From: Winogradskyella vidalii
Lineage (GTDB): Bacteria; Bacteroidota; Bacteroidia; Flavobacteriales; Flavobacteriaceae
Reading direction: 5' to 3'
DNA length: 64,000 nt
Assembly (NCBI RefSeq): GCF_013403955.1
Contig: NZ_JABFDG010000007.1
Span: forward strand, 1-64,000
Part shown: positions 25,998 through 35,720 of the stretch, in pieces
Layout: the number at the start of each line of letters is the position of its first letter
How positions within the stretch are numbered: position 1 is the stretch's first letter
The notes under the pieces: generated by a model
Database searches by the model: none
Told to the model about the DNA's origin: nothing
The model's input: only the letters and a program-made list of their open reading frames with translations
Program-made: the position numbers and the translations under genes

Positions 25998-28685
25998 TTA
26001 ACGGTCCGTTTGGGTAGTGTCTTGTGCTTTGTCGTTTGTAGAATTTTTCTTTCCACCTAAAAGACCTCCCAATATATTACTAACCCCTTCTTTAACTTTA
26101 TCTTTGGTTGCTTGCTTTGTGCTATCTTCTTTTGTTGTTGTAGAAGTAGAGTCTGTTTGGGTTTTATTGTCATTTACAAGTCCGCTTAATAAATCCTTGA
26201 CTTTATCCTTTCCTTGACCAATTAATTTTTGTTTTTCAATTTCAATTAATTGTTTCGTTAAGTCGGTAACACCACTTGTTAAATCGGTTTGAACATTAGG
26301 ACTTGTAAATGTGCCTCCAATGTTTGCGGTTATAGGAACCGTAAGATTGTTAACTTCACTATCATTAATTTGACCTATTAAACGGTTAACTTCACTACCT
26401 AAATATTTTGCTGGTACTTGTAATACAGCACTGTAATTCATGGTATTTGTAAAGCTGTGAGAACCCGAAACTTCAATAGGGATATCTTTGTAGTTAATAG
26501 TGAATGGCTGTACAGCAACATTGCCGTTTTCAAAACTTAAATTAGCTACGATATCTTTTAGGTTAAGTCCATCAAAATCCACAAAATCTAACTTGCTGTC
26601 TAAAGTATTTAATAAAGGGCTATTACTGGTGTCTACTTCATCTGTTAAAATTTTTGCTAAAGCGCTACCTGAAATCGTGGCTAAATCTGGTGAAAGACTA
26701 TCATCTAATAACCCACTGACATCAATTGTAGAATTAAATTTACCTTGTAATACTTTTGCGATAGGCGCTAAAGCTTTCAGCATTTCTAATTCTGAAAAGG
26801 ATTGTGAAATATCAAAATTTTGTATACCAAGCTTCATATCAAACGTTGGCTTTTCACCTTTGGTTGAAACATTTCCTGTAAGACCTAATTGCCCGTTAAA
26901 AATATCCGTAGTCATATTCTGAAGACTCGCGGATTGATCTTTAATTACTAACTGTCCCTTTACATTTTTTAAGTTGAGGTTGTCATAAATAACCGTTTTG
27001 GCATTGGCTGTGATAGTACAATCTAAAAACGCAGGAATTTTAAGTGCTTCTGCCGTTGCTGTTGTTCCACCAGTAGTTTCGTTTGACGTTTCTGTTTCTG
27101 TGGTTTCAGTGTCGTCAGACATAAAATCTGACAAAGCAAAGGTGTTAGAGTTGAGGTTGAAATTACCCTGAAGGTTTTTGTCACTCAACATAAATCCTAA
27201 TAAATTATTGATAGTTCCTGTGGCCGAAAAATCACTTTTTCCAGTTAAGGCATCAAAACTATTTAAACTTACGGTTCCTGGTTTAAAGCTTAAATCTGCC
27301 TTATTTATTTGAATTGGATTTAATAAGTCTTCAGAAGAAAATACAAAATCAGATAACGATACGTTTCCTACGCTTTTAATACGTTGGTAAGCATTAGTGT
27401 CTATAGCATCCATATCAAAAGACGTGCTTACATTGGCTTTTAATATACCACTTAACTGCGTGTCCAATTCCACAGGATACGCTTTCGTAATATTTGCTAA
27501 ATTGAGTGAGCCATCTAATTTAGCAGCTACTAACATGTTTTTAGTAAGATTTTTAAGTGAAGCTTCGGCCTTAAAAACATCTTCATCAATTTGAAAATTA
27601 AACTTGTCAATATTCACAAAGGTGTCATCAACATTTCCTGTCGTGTTTTTTACAGAAATATCGATTCCTATATTTCTAACACTTTTTTGAAGTTGTGGAA
27701 ATTTGAAAGACGCATTTTCTGAAAGTAAATTAATGTCTAGGGTCGGAATCGTTTCTTCAGAGACTAAACCTTTTACAATTCCATTAACGGTAAAATTTCC
27801 TGTGGTACTTACATCGGCAACATCTTTGGCGTAAGCCTCAGGAACAAGTGCTAAAAAGTCTTTAAATGTGGCACCTGGGTTTTTAAACGTTATGTCTATT
27901 TGTTGTCCGGCTTCAACCAGTTGTACATAACCGTCAAATTCTAACGGCAATGCATTGATAAAGCCAGTATTATCTTTAAAGGTGTATTTCTGTTGGTCTA
28001 AATCTAAATCGATAAGCGCATCTAATTTAACACTTGTGTTTGTTAAATATGATGTGCTATCCATAACGAAACTCACATTGGCTTCTGTATTCGTATCTAA
28101 TTCAGAAGTGCCCCCAGAAAAGATACCTGTTCCTGAATGGTTAATTTCTGTAAGATAAAAAGACATGTTAGATGTGTCGTCTATATAAGTAAAGGCGCTA
28201 TTATTTAACTCGTAATTGTCAATGTCAAAACTAAAACCAGCTGAGCTTTCTGTTTCTGTAGATGTTTCTACTGCGGTCTCACTTTCTTTTACAATATCGT
28301 AATTTACAGCACCTGTTTTATTGGTTTTTATAACTAAAAGTAGTTCGTTGGCAATAATTTCATTGATTTCTAAAGGCTCTTCTGTACCTTTTAATAATTG
28401 CATCATTCCCATTTCAAAAGAAATAGATTTTGCAGTAACTAAGTCTTCGCCTTCAAAAGGGGCGCGGTTGGTTATTTTTAGATTTTGAATACTGACTTCA
28501 GCCTTAGGAAAACTACTAATAAGACTCAAGCTGATATCATCAAACGATAACTCGGCTTCTAAATTTTCATCTGCATAGTTTTGAACAATGGTGTCTATTT
28601 TAGATTCTAAAACAAACGGTATCGCTACAAGAATTACGATAAATATTAGTAATACAATTCCGATAATTTTCAAAAATTTCTTCAT
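25998..28685 (-). CDS. AsmA-family envelope protein
   Basis: An 895-residue protein anchored by an N-terminal membrane helix (residues about 4-26) and otherwise periplasmic. The N-terminal LISSFPKAEVSIQNLKITN and the C-terminal region around IGGTFTSPNVQTDL are typical of AsmA-like proteins, which form long beta grooves thought to carry phospholipids to the outer membrane. Low-complexity Thr/Ser linkers (around 515-545) and a Lys/Thr/Ser-rich tail (about 830-895) are present. It is close to the size of TamB-group relatives, but the lack of a TamB-type ending favours AsmA. Confidence 0.85.
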   Translation of the reverse strand: MKKFLKIIGIVLLIFIVILVAIPFVLESKIDTIVQNYADENLEAELSFDDISLSLISSFPKAEVSIQNLKITNRAPFEGEDLVTAKSISFEMGMMQLLKGTEEPLEINEIIANELLLVIKTNKTGAVNYDIVKESETAVETSTETESSAGFSFDIDNYELNNSAFTYIDDTSNMSFYLTEINHSGTGIFSGGTSELDTNTEANVSFVMDSTSYLTNTSVKLDALIDLDLDQQKYTFKDNTGFINALPLEFDGYVQLVEAGQQIDITFKNPGATFKDFLALVPEAYAKDVADVSTTGNFTVNGIVKGLVSEETIPTLDINLLSENASFKFPQLQKSVRNIGIDISVKNTTGNVDDTFVNIDKFNFQIDEDVFKAEASLKNLTKNMLVAAKLDGSLNLANITKAYPVELDTQLSGILKANVSTSFDMDAIDTNAYQRIKSVGNVSLSDFVFSSEDLLNPIQINKADLSFKPGTVSLNSFDALTGKSDFSATGTINNLLGFMLSDKNLQGNFNLNSNTFALSDFMSDDTETTETETSNETTGGTTATAEALKIPAFLDCTITANAKTVIYDNLNLKNVKGQLVIKDQSASLQNMTTDIFNGQLGLTGNVSTKGEKPTFDMKLGIQNFDISQSFSELEMLKALAPIAKVLQGKFNSTIDVSGLLDDSLSPDLATISGSALAKILTDEVDTSNSPLLNTLDSKLDFVDFDGLNLKDIVANLSFENGNVAVQPFTINYKDIPIEVSGSHSFTNTMNYSAVLQVPAKYLGSEVNRLIGQINDSEVNNLTVPITANIGGTFTSPNVQTDLTSGVTDLTKQLIEIEKQKLIGQGKDKVKDLLSGLVNDNKTQTDSTSTTTKEDSTKQATKDKVKEGVSNILGGLLGGKKNSTNDKAQDTTQTDR

Positions 28686-28815
28686 AAAGTTTATTTGTAG
28701 GTGTTTGTTAAAGACGCTTTTAATATATACGCAAATTTCTGCATAAAAGTTGCTAATTTCAATAAGTTTAAGAAGATTTTAATGATTTGATACTGATAAA
28801 TGGCTTACCGTATTG

Positions 28816-29523
28816 TTATAGTAAATCAATTTCCTCATTTACTTTTAAATTGAACCGTTTTCGAAATAAATAAACACCTAAATATAAAAAAGGGGTGTCT
28901 AATAAGGCTACGATAACTTTAAAAAGAAAACCACTAACCAGTAAGCCTGCGAAATTTTCCCAATCGATAATCCCAAAAAAACAAAGTAAACTTACAATAG
29001 TTAGCGTATCTATAAACTGTGAAAACCAAGTGGAAAAGTTGTTTCTAAGCCATAAGTGTTTGCCTTTAGTAACGCGTTTCCAAAAATGATAAATTTGAAT
29101 GTCTATAAATTGCGCAAATAAGTAAGTGAGCATACTTGCGAAAACAGCAATTGTGGTATTGCCAAAGACTTTGTTAAATAGAGTGTCATTAACATAAGAC
29201 CAGCTTGTTGCTGGTACACTCGAGGCCGTATAAATGATTAGTAACGAAAATAAAGAAGCAAAAATACCGACAACCACAATATCATTAGCGCGTTTTTTAC
29301 CGTAAATCTCACTAATTAAATCGGTGATTAAAAAGGTGATAGGATAGGGTAAAATACCTACTGAAATCTCGAACAGTTTAGAACCGAATATTTCAACCTC
29401 AAAAGGATGCCAATAAAAGAATTTTTGAAAGATGAGGTTAGAAACGACAAGTGATGTAATGAATAGTCCACCGAGTAAGAGGTAGATGCGTTGGGCTAAA
29501 TGCTTGTCTCTTAAGGATATCAA
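28816..29523 (-). CDS. Queuosine precursor transporter (YhhQ/VUT family)
   Basis: A 235-residue membrane protein with about six helices. ILPYPITFLITDLISEIYGKKRAND is the family signature (PxxFlxtDlixEvyGkk...A), and FASMLTYLFAQFIDIQIYHFWK is a second conserved helix. YhhQ of E. coli imports the queuosine precursors preQ0 and preQ1. The 305-base upstream gap shared with folK was checked for a preQ1 riboswitch and none was found. Confidence 0.92.
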   Translation of the reverse strand: MISLRDKHLAQRIYLLLGGLFITSLVVSNLIFQKFFYWHPFEVEIFGSKLFEISVGILPYPITFLITDLISEIYGKKRANDIVVVGIFASLFSLLIIYTASSVPATSWSYVNDTLFNKVFGNTTIAVFASMLTYLFAQFIDIQIYHFWKRVTKGKHLWLRNNFSTWFSQFIDTLTIVSLLCFFGIIDWENFAGLLVSGFLFKVIVALLDTPFLYLGVYLFRKRFNLKVNEEIDLL

Positions 29524-29828
29524 ATTGTAAATAGGGCTTGTTTTCTGTAAAGGTAAAGAATTTGAGTGAGAATGGAGCGTATATTAGGTGGGAAGCGGGA
29601 GTGAAGACGGTAGGAGCACGAAACATGAAGCGCGAAGCTGGCGAGGATAGAAACTTAAAAAAGTTGGTTTTCAAATAATTTGTCCCGTTAGGTGTCACAA
29701 ATTGGTGGCCAAATATATCCGCAACAATGTTTTTAATGTGCCGTTTTGCACATGGTGTTTTTTATTTATCAACAAGAAGGGGTTATCATTAGCATAATAG
29801 ATATTGTTTTAGTTATTTTGAAAATTCT
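29524..29828. other. Intergenic region between divergent yhhQ-like and folK genes
   Basis: 305 bases with no supported gene. The first part (29560-29650) is richer in G and includes GAAGCG-type low-complexity sequence like that seen in other spacers of this window. An ATGTGC/GCACAT hairpin (29736-29753) precedes a T-rich stretch and could be a terminator relic. Promoters for both genes must lie here, but no exact TTG/TAnnTTTG pair was found. Confidence 0.6.
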
Positions 29829-30956
29829 ATGAAGCCAACCAAAATCATTCACATCGCATTAGGAAGTAATAAAGGTCAGAAACTGCAGCATTTGCAATTG
29901 GCTATTGATGCTGTTTTTAAGCGTGTTGGCGTGGTAAAAAAGATTTCTAAAGTTTATAAAACACCAGCTTTAGGATTTAATGGGGACGATTTTTATAACG
30001 CCTGCATTACGGTAGAAACAGAACTGAAACCGAAACGTGTTTTAAAAATTCTTCAGGAAATTGAAAAGGAACTCGGCCGAAAACCAAAAACTTCAAATGC
30101 CTATGAATCTCGAGAAATAGATTTGGACATTTTGTTTTTTGAAGATGAAATTATTGAAGAAAAAAACTTAACCATACCTCATTTAGAATTGCATAAACGC
30201 AAATTTGTTTTACAACCGCTAACAGATATTGCAATAGATTTTAAGCATCCTATTCTTAATAAATCGATGGAAACTTTACGACTAGGTTGTGAAGATGATT
30301 CTGAAATTGAAGCTCTTGAAGTTTGTCTCAAAAATCCAACAAGTGCTTATGTTTTTCACAATCATAATTATATTGCTATCGAAGGGAATATTGGCGCGGG
30401 AAAAACAAGTCTAGCGAATAAAATTTCTAGAGATTTTAATGCGAAATTAATTTTAGAACGCTTTGCAGACAATCCATTTTTGCCAAAATTTTATAAGGAA
30501 CCAGACCGTTATGCATTTACTTTAGAAATGTCTTTTTTAGCAGACCGTTACCAACAAATTTCAGACGATTTATCGCAACTCGATTTGTTTAGGGATTTTA
30601 TGGTCAGTGATTATGATGTGTTTAAATCTTTGATTTTTTCTAAGATTACTTTACCGGAAGACGAATTTAGGTTGTATAGAAAATTATTCTATCAAGTATA
30701 CAAGGATATTGCTAAACCCGATTTGTATGTGTATTTGTATCAGAATACCGAACGGTTACAGGCTAATATTAAAAAACGAGGACGTAATTATGAAAAAGAT
30801 ATTAAAGACGATTACCTTGAAAAAATAAATGCTGGCTATCTCGAATTTCTAAAAAGTCAGCAAGAGATGAATGTGAAAATTATTGATATTTCGGATAAGG
30901 ATTTTGTGAAATCTCGTGAGGATTATTTGTGGCTTTTGAATGAGATTAATAGTTAG
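29829..30956 (+). CDS. folK: Bifunctional FolK (HPPK) - deoxynucleoside kinase fusion
   Basis: A 375-residue two-domain protein. Residues about 6-160 are 6-hydroxymethyl-7,8-dihydropterin pyrophosphokinase: ALGSNKGQKLQHLQLAIDA, YNACITVET, and the active-site REIDLDILFF followed by IPHLELHKRKFVLQPL. Residues about 183-375 are a deoxynucleoside kinase with P-loop GNIGAGKTSL, ERFADNPFLPKFY and the lid-type KKRGRNYEKDI. The first half serves folate synthesis, the second salvages deoxynucleosides; both feed thymidylate and DNA precursor supply. Such fusions are known in Bacteroidota. No frameshift lies between the halves. Confidence 0.93.
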   Translation: MKPTKIIHIALGSNKGQKLQHLQLAIDAVFKRVGVVKKISKVYKTPALGFNGDDFYNACITVETELKPKRVLKILQEIEKELGRKPKTSNAYESREIDLDILFFEDEIIEEKNLTIPHLELHKRKFVLQPLTDIAIDFKHPILNKSMETLRLGCEDDSEIEALEVCLKNPTSAYVFHNHNYIAIEGNIGAGKTSLANKISRDFNAKLILERFADNPFLPKFYKEPDRYAFTLEMSFLADRYQQISDDLSQLDLFRDFMVSDYDVFKSLIFSKITLPEDEFRLYRKLFYQVYKDIAKPDLYVYLYQNTERLQANIKKRGRNYEKDIKDDYLEKINAGYLEFLKSQQEMNVKIIDISDKDFVKSREDYLWLLNEINS

Positions 30957-31005
30957 TTTACAGTCTCAGTCGCAGTTTAGTTGATATTAAATTTAAAATT
31001 TAGGA

Positions 31006-31707
31006 TTAATTCTCTGTGAATCTCTGTGCCTCCGTGGTAAATCTCTGAGGGATAATCTCGTAAAGTTGAGTCACAATAATCCCTTTTTTATCCTTAGGAT
31101 CAACCACATTCAAGACTTTTACATCTTTAACATGTAAATTGAAAGGCGCTTTTAATAAGTCGACGCCACTTTGTTGTTTTAATCGAATGCCTTGACTTGC
31201 AATTTTGTCTTTATTGGCTTCAAAATGACCTTGTGGGAGGTGTTCTGTTAAAATGATGTATTTGTAATCTTTTATCTTTTCAATGATTTGAAGGATTTCC
31301 GCATTTGATAGATGCTGCAATACTTGTCTTATGAGTACACAATCTGCCTTTGGTAATACATCTTCGGCAATATTTAAACAATGAAACTCTAAATTTTCAG
31401 CTTTGAATACGGTTTTATTCCGCGCAATAAGACTTTCAACAATATCAATCCCAATATATTTCTTAGTGTATTTGGTGAGTTGCTTTCCAATATTAAAATC
31501 ACCACAACCCAAATCTAAAACCACTAGATTATTGTTGTGCGATTTTAGAAATTTGATAACCGCTTCTAAGTAAGGTTGTGTAATGTCAGTGTTGTGAGAA
31601 CCCTCACCAGAATAAAAATCCATGTCGGTTCCGCCCCAAAGATGTTTATCGTAAACCTGTTCCATAACAGCTTTAGTAGGCCAAGGGATTTTATTTCTTC
31701 TATGCAT
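31006..31707 (-). CDS. Class I SAM-dependent methyltransferase
   Basis: A 233-residue protein with a Rossmann-type methyltransferase core. Motif I is VLDLGCGDFNIGKQL, then YIGIDIVESLI (motif II) and CLNIAEDVLPKADCVLIRQVLQHL (motif III/IV). The N-terminal KHLWGGTDMDFYSGEGSH is conserved in this subgroup. The substrate is unknown. The last residues (RFTTEAQRFTEN) are encoded by an intergenic-type repeat (31012-31052), so the original C-terminus has probably been replaced or extended. Confidence 0.85.
   Translation of the reverse strand: MHRRNKIPWPTKAVMEQVYDKHLWGGTDMDFYSGEGSHNTDITQPYLEAVIKFLKSHNNNLVVLDLGCGDFNIGKQLTKYTKKYIGIDIVESLIARNKTVFKAENLEFHCLNIAEDVLPKADCVLIRQVLQHLSNAEILQIIEKIKDYKYIILTEHLPQGHFEANKDKIASQGIRLKQQSGVDLLKAPFNLHVKDVKVLNVVDPKDKKGIIVTQLYEIIPQRFTTEAQRFTEN
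31012..31052. repeat. Dispersed CTCTGTG-type repeat overlapping the methyltransferase 3' end
   Basis: The stretch consists of iterated units close to TCTCTGTG and TCCGTGGTAAATCTCTG. Sequence of this style is a common intergenic repeat in Flavobacteriia genomes, from memory. Here it supplies the last codons of the methyltransferase. Confidence 0.45.
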
Positions 31708-31952
31708 TTTTCATGTTTGTTTCTGCTTGCTTTTTAGATGAATTTGTAATTTATAGTCTCAGTCTCAGTCCCACAGAGTGTCGGAATGGCATACATTTTA
31801 AGACTTCGTTTTGTATAATTTTGAAATTACACCCTTGGTGTCATTGACTGCGTCGAACCGCTTCGCTAGGTTTCCAAAATGAGGCGCGATTGGGAATCTC
31901 AAATTTATAAAAGTTTTGTTCCGTTTTTCATTTTTACTCGAGAAACAACAAG

Positions 31953-32489
31953 TTAACCTCTAGCATCTAGTTTCGAAAACACATCCCAAATCACCACGCC
32001 ACAACTCACTGAGATATTTAAGGAATGCTTAGTGCCATATTGCGGAATTTCAATCACTACATCACTGGCGTCCACTACCTCTTGAGCTACACCTTTAACT
32101 TCGTTGCCAAATACAAAAGCGTATTTTTTATTAGGCTGAGGTGAAAATTTGTTGAGCATCGTTGCATTTTCTGCTTGTTCAATCGAACAGATATTTACGC
32201 GCTCAGTCTTTAATTTTTTTATAACCTCTAAGGTGTTTTTAGCATATTCCCAATCTACGGTTTCGGTACTTCCTAAGGCAGTTTTTCTAATATCGTTATG
32301 TGGAGGAGTCGCTGTAATACCACAGAGATAAATCTTTTCAATTAAAAAAGCATCACTTGTTCTAAACACAGAGCCGATGTTATTTAAACTTCTAATATTA
32401 TCGAGTATAATAATGATTGGTGATTTTTCAGCCGTTTTAAATTCTGAAACTTCCAATCGGTCTAATTCTTCGTTTTTTAGTTTTCTCAT
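31953..32489 (-). CDS. TrmH/SpoU-family RNA 2'-O-methyltransferase
   Basis: A 178-residue SPOUT enzyme. Motif 1 is LDNIRSLNNIGSVFRTSDAF, motif 2 FVFGNEVKGV, motif 3 KHSLNISVSCGVVIWD, the knotted SAM-binding region. It methylates a ribose 2'-OH in tRNA or rRNA; the exact position cannot be read from sequence. It is short, without the N-terminal substrate-binding domain of RlmB, so a tRNA target (TrmH/TrmL-like) is more likely. The 245 bases downstream, before the next minus-strand gene, hold nothing recognisable. Confidence 0.9.
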   Translation of the reverse strand: MRKLKNEELDRLEVSEFKTAEKSPIIIILDNIRSLNNIGSVFRTSDAFLIEKIYLCGITATPPHNDIRKTALGSTETVDWEYAKNTLEVIKKLKTERVNICSIEQAENATMLNKFSPQPNKKYAFVFGNEVKGVAQEVVDASDVVIEIPQYGTKHSLNISVSCGVVIWDVFSKLDARG

Positions 32490-32523
32490 CTTTAGTTTCC
32501 GCTAAAATGGTATTTTGTTTAAG

Positions 32524-32615
32524 AGACCTGCAAGGTTTTGCCAACCTTGTAGGTCTAAAATAGCAACTGTTCTTAATTTTTTAGACTTATCAGGTTTCTA
32601 AAACCTGACAGGTCT
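32524..32615. repeat. Two intergenic palindromic repeats upstream of mutS
   Basis: AGACCTGCAAGGTT (32524-32537) pairs with AACCTTGTAGGTCT (32543-32556). A second unit pairs 32583-32597 with 32601-32615 (AGAC..TCAGGTTT/AAACCTGACAGGTCT, two mismatches). The first unit is the same family as 6909-6939. It looks like a REP-like dispersed element. Confidence 0.65.
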
Positions 32616-32751
32616 GAAAAGTGCAATTATCAACACCTGTAAATAAATTCTAACTTTTCAGTTTTAATAAGCCTCAAAATATAAGTAATTTAGCAAACTT
32701 GCAATTCTGAAATTTTTCAAGACAAAAATATAACTTAAAACCAGATTACCA

Positions 32752-35364
32752 TTGGCTAAATCCGCAAAAAAAGTAACCCCATTAATGAAACAATATAATG
32801 CCATCAAGGTAAAGTATCCGGATGCATTGTTATTGTTTCGTGTAGGCGATTTTTACGAAACATTTGGTAGCGATGCCGTTAAAGCTTCTAAAATTCTAGA
32901 CATCATCTTAACCAAACGTGGTGCTGGGAGTGAGAGCGAAACAGAATTGGCTGGTTTTCCGCATCATTCTTTAAATACTTATTTGCCTAAGTTAGTTAGA
33001 GCAGGGGAACGCGTGGCGATTTGCGATCAGTTAGAAGACCCAAAGCAAACCAAAACCATTGTAAAACGTGGTGTTACGGAATTAGTTACACCAGGCGTGG
33101 CTTTTAATGATGATATTCTACATTCTAAGTCCAATAATTTTTTAGCCGCTGTCTATTTTGAAAAGGAACGTATTGGGGTTTCATTTTTAGATATTTCAAC
33201 CGGAGAATTTTTAACCTCTCAAGGCAATGCAGAATATGTAGATAAATTACTTCAGAATTTTAATCCAAGTGAGGTCTTAATTTCTAAGAAAAGCAGAAAA
33301 GTGTTTTTGGATACTTTTGGAGATGATTTTCATACCTTTTATTTGGAAGATTGGGTATTTCAAGCCGATTATGCGCATGAAACTTTAACCAAGCATTTTA
33401 ACACAAAAACGCTTAAAGGCTTTGGAATAGAGGATTTATACGAAGGTATTATCGCTTCGGGCGTGGTGCTTCATTATTTAGGGGAAACACGTCATAATAA
33501 ATTAGAACACATTACTACAGTTTCTAGAATTGCAACCGACGATTATGTGTGGATGGATAAATTCACTATTAGAAATTTAGAGTTGTACCATTCTACCAAT
33601 GCTAATGCGGTCACCTTAATCAATGTCATTGATAAAACGATTTCTGCTATGGGCGGAAGAACCTTAAAACGTTGGTTAGCCTTGCCTTTAAAACATGCTA
33701 AAAAAATAAAGCAGCGTCATGAAGTTGTAAAATATTTACTAGAAAATGAAACCGTATTACAAAAGGTTCAAGGACAAATAAAACATATTGGCGATATTGA
33801 ACGCCTTATTTCAAAAATAGCAACCACTAAGGTTAGTCCGCGTGAGGTTATTCAACTTAAAAATTCCTTAGATGCTATAGTGCCCATAAAAGCCGAAGCT
33901 GAAACTTGTGAAAACGAAGCTTTAAAAGTTCTGGGCGATAATCTGCATCGTTGTGATTTATTGCGCCAAAAAATAAAAGAAACCTTAAACGAAGACGCCC
34001 CAGTTAATGTGTTAAAAGGACAGACCATTGCTGTAGGTTTTTCTGAAGAATTAGACGAATTAAGGGGGTTATCGCAATCGGGTAAAACGTATTTAGATAC
34101 TATGTTGAAGCGCGAAAGTGATCGTACAGGGATTACCTCTTTAAAAATAGCCTCTAATAATGTATTTGGCTATTATATTGAAGTTCGTAATTCTCATAAA
34201 GATAAGGTGCCTGAAGAATGGATTCGTAAACAAACCTTAGTTAATGCAGAGCGTTATATCACCGAAGAGCTAAAAGAATATGAAGCAAAGATTTTAGGTG
34301 CAGAGGAACGTATTCTAGTTATAGAACAGCAATTGTTTAGCGAATTGGTGACGTGGATGCATCAGTTTATTGTTTCGGTACAACAGAATGCACAACTTAT
34401 TGGGCAGTTAGATTGTTTATGTGGTTTTGCAAGTTTAGCAAATGCAAATAAATACGTGTACCCACAAATTGATGATAGTTACGATTTAGAAATTAAAGAT
34501 GGTCGCCACCCAGTTATTGAAAAACAATTGCCAATCGGTGAGCCTTATATAACTAACGATGTTTTTTTAGACCGAGAGACCCAACAAATTATTATGATTA
34601 CGGGGCCTAACATGTCTGGTAAGTCGGCCATTTTAAGACAAACGGCTTTAATTGTGTTGTTAGCGCAAATAGGAAGTTTTGTGCCTGCTGATAAAGCAAG
34701 AATTGGTTTAGTAGATAAGATTTTTACTAGAGTAGGTGCGAGCGATAATATTTCGATGGGTGAATCTACTTTTATGGTAGAAATGAATGAAACCGCTTCT
34801 ATTCTAAATAATATTTCAGACCGGAGTTTAGTGTTGTTAGATGAAATAGGAAGAGGAACTAGTACATACGATGGTATCTCTATTGCTTGGGCCATTAGCG
34901 AATATTTACACGAGCATCCGTCTAGTCCTAAAACGCTGTTTGCAACACATTACCATGAGTTAAATGAAATGAGTGAGACCTTTGGTCGTATTAAAAATTT
35001 CAATGTCGCTGTAAAAGAATTAAAAGACAATGTGCTTTTTGTTCGGAAATTGGTTGAAGGCGGCAGTGAACACAGTTTTGGTATACATGTAGCAAAAATG
35101 GCTGGGATGCCACAGCAAGTAATTCGTCGTGCGAATAAAATTTTATCCAAATTAGAAAAATCACACTCCAGTGAAGAACTCACAGATAAAGTTAAAGGAC
35201 TTAAAGATGATTTACAATTAAGCTTTTTTAATTTAGATGACCCTCTTTTAGAGGACATTAAAGAGGAGATTTTACATACAGATATTGATACCTTAACTCC
35301 GGTAGAAGCTTTAATGAAACTCAATGAAATTAAGCGCATGTTGCTTAAGAAAAAGCAGGCTTAA
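32752..35364 (+). CDS. mutS: DNA mismatch repair protein MutS
   Basis: An 870-residue mismatch-recognition ATPase. The start is TTG at 32752: an in-frame stop lies seven codons upstream, no ATG intervenes, and [16 protein letters not shown] matches the family N-terminus. The mismatch-wedge motif is GDFYETFG (Phe34-Tyr35-Glu36). Walker [14 protein letters not shown], Walker [16 protein letters not shown] and [11 protein letters not shown] are intact. It is followed by the tRNA pair and the island. Upstream bases contain palindromic repeats. Confidence 0.97.
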   Translation: MAKSAKKVTPLMKQYNAIKVKYPDALLLFRVGDFYETFGSDAVKASKILDIILTKRGAGSESETELAGFPHHSLNTYLPKLVRAGERVAICDQLEDPKQTKTIVKRGVTELVTPGVAFNDDILHSKSNNFLAAVYFEKERIGVSFLDISTGEFLTSQGNAEYVDKLLQNFNPSEVLISKKSRKVFLDTFGDDFHTFYLEDWVFQADYAHETLTKHFNTKTLKGFGIEDLYEGIIASGVVLHYLGETRHNKLEHITTVSRIATDDYVWMDKFTIRNLELYHSTNANAVTLINVIDKTISAMGGRTLKRWLALPLKHAKKIKQRHEVVKYLLENETVLQKVQGQIKHIGDIERLISKIATTKVSPREVIQLKNSLDAIVPIKAEAETCENEALKVLGDNLHRCDLLRQKIKETLNEDAPVNVLKGQTIAVGFSEELDELRGLSQSGKTYLDTMLKRESDRTGITSLKIASNNVFGYYIEVRNSHKDKVPEEWIRKQTLVNAERYITEELKEYEAKILGAEERILVIEQQLFSELVTWMHQFIVSVQQNAQLIGQLDCLCGFASLANANKYVYPQIDDSYDLEIKDGRHPVIEKQLPIGEPYITNDVFLDRETQQIIMITGPNMSGKSAILRQTALIVLLAQIGSFVPADKARIGLVDKIFTRVGASDNISMGESTFMVEMNETASILNNISDRSLVLLDEIGRGTSTYDGISIAWAISEYLHEHPSSPKTLFATHYHELNEMSETFGRIKNFNVAVKELKDNVLFVRKLVEGGSEHSFGIHVAKMAGMPQQVIRRANKILSKLEKSHSSEELTDKVKGLKDDLQLSFFNLDDPLLEDIKEEILHTDIDTLTPVEALMKLNEIKRMLLKKKQA

Positions 35365-35388
35365 ATTTTTTTAATTTTTTTTTAAAAA

Positions 35389-35422
35389 TTGTTTTTTAAT
35401 TCCAAAATAAAGTATAAATTTG
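35389..35422 (+). promoter_or_regulatory. Bacteroidota-type promoter of the tRNA-Gly/tRNA-Leu unit
   Basis: TTG (35389-35391), 23 bases, then TAAATTTG (35415-35422), a TAnnTTTG match, 36 bases before tRNA-Gly. Both tRNAs are probably expressed from it. Confidence 0.7.
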
Positions 35423-35458
35423 CACCCGCTTTGAAAGCGAAAAACGTTCATTTAAATT

Positions 35459-35530
35459 GCGAAAGTAGCTCAGGGGTAGAGCATCACCTTGCCAAGGTGG
35501 AGGTCGTGGGTTCAAATCCCATCTTTCGCT
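35459..35530 (+). tRNA. tRNA-Gly (anticodon GCC)
   Basis: A 72-nt cloverleaf: acceptor GCGAAAG/CTTTCGC with discriminator T, D-arm GCTC-AGGGGTA-GAGC, anticodon stem TCACC/GGTGG with loop TTGCCAA, and T-arm with loop TTCAAAT. CCA is not encoded. It lies 43 bases before tRNA-Leu. Confidence 0.97.
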
Positions 35531-35573
35531 CGATATAATATACCAATTTTTAGTTACAGTCTGTAGCTAAAAT

Positions 35574-35657
35574 GCTGAAGTGGTGGAATTGGTAGACACG
35601 TTGGACTTAAAATCCAATGTCCATTAGGACGTACGGGTTCAAGTCCCGTCTTCAGTA
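35574..35657 (+). tRNA. tRNA-Leu (anticodon TAA), island insertion site
   Basis: An 84-nt class II tRNA: acceptor GCTGAAG/CTTCAGT, discriminator A, anticodon stem TTGGA/TCCAA with loop CTTAAAA (anticodon TAA), variable arm GTCC-ATTA-GGAC, and T-arm with TTCAAGT. The gene stays functional because the island carries a copy of the 3' part: bases 35609-35658 recur exactly at 58661-58710. Confidence 0.97.
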
Positions 35658-35658
35658 C
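35609..35658 (+). repeat. attL-like direct repeat within tRNA-Leu
   Basis: 50 bases from the anticodon loop through the discriminator plus one base, identical to 58661-58710. Identity stops on both sides of both copies (T versus C on the left, T versus A on the right). Confidence 0.92.
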
Positions 35659-35660
35659 TA

Positions 35661-35695
35661 AGCCTTTGTAGGATTTCCTGCAAAGGCTTTTTTTA
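35661..35695 (+). terminator. Rho-independent terminator after tRNA-Leu (island-borne)
   Basis: AGCCTTTG (35661-35668) pairs with CAAAGGCT (35681-35688), followed by seven T. It lies inside the island, so it came with the element; the presumed original terminator is at 58716-58748. Confidence 0.85.
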
Positions 35696-35698
35696 TTC

Positions 35699-35720
35699 AG
35701 GTACAACATAGGTACAACAT
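35699..35720 (+). repeat. Tandem AGGTACAACAT repeats, possible recombinase arm sites
   Basis: Two perfect 11-bp copies (35699-35709, 35710-35720) immediately inside the left island end. Short direct repeats next to an att core are typical integrase binding sites. The 193 bases from here to the HTCS stop contain nothing else I recognise. Confidence 0.5.

Noticed and set aside
29524..29640. preQ1 riboswitch before the queuosine precursor transporter
   Set aside because: No C-rich-loop pseudoknot pattern is visible on the minus strand upstream of the gene.
29438..29698. Open frame of 86 codons on the minus strand overlapping the start of the YhhQ-like gene
   Set aside because: It overlaps a clear gene in another frame, has no recognisable domain, and its composition looks like low-complexity spacer sequence.
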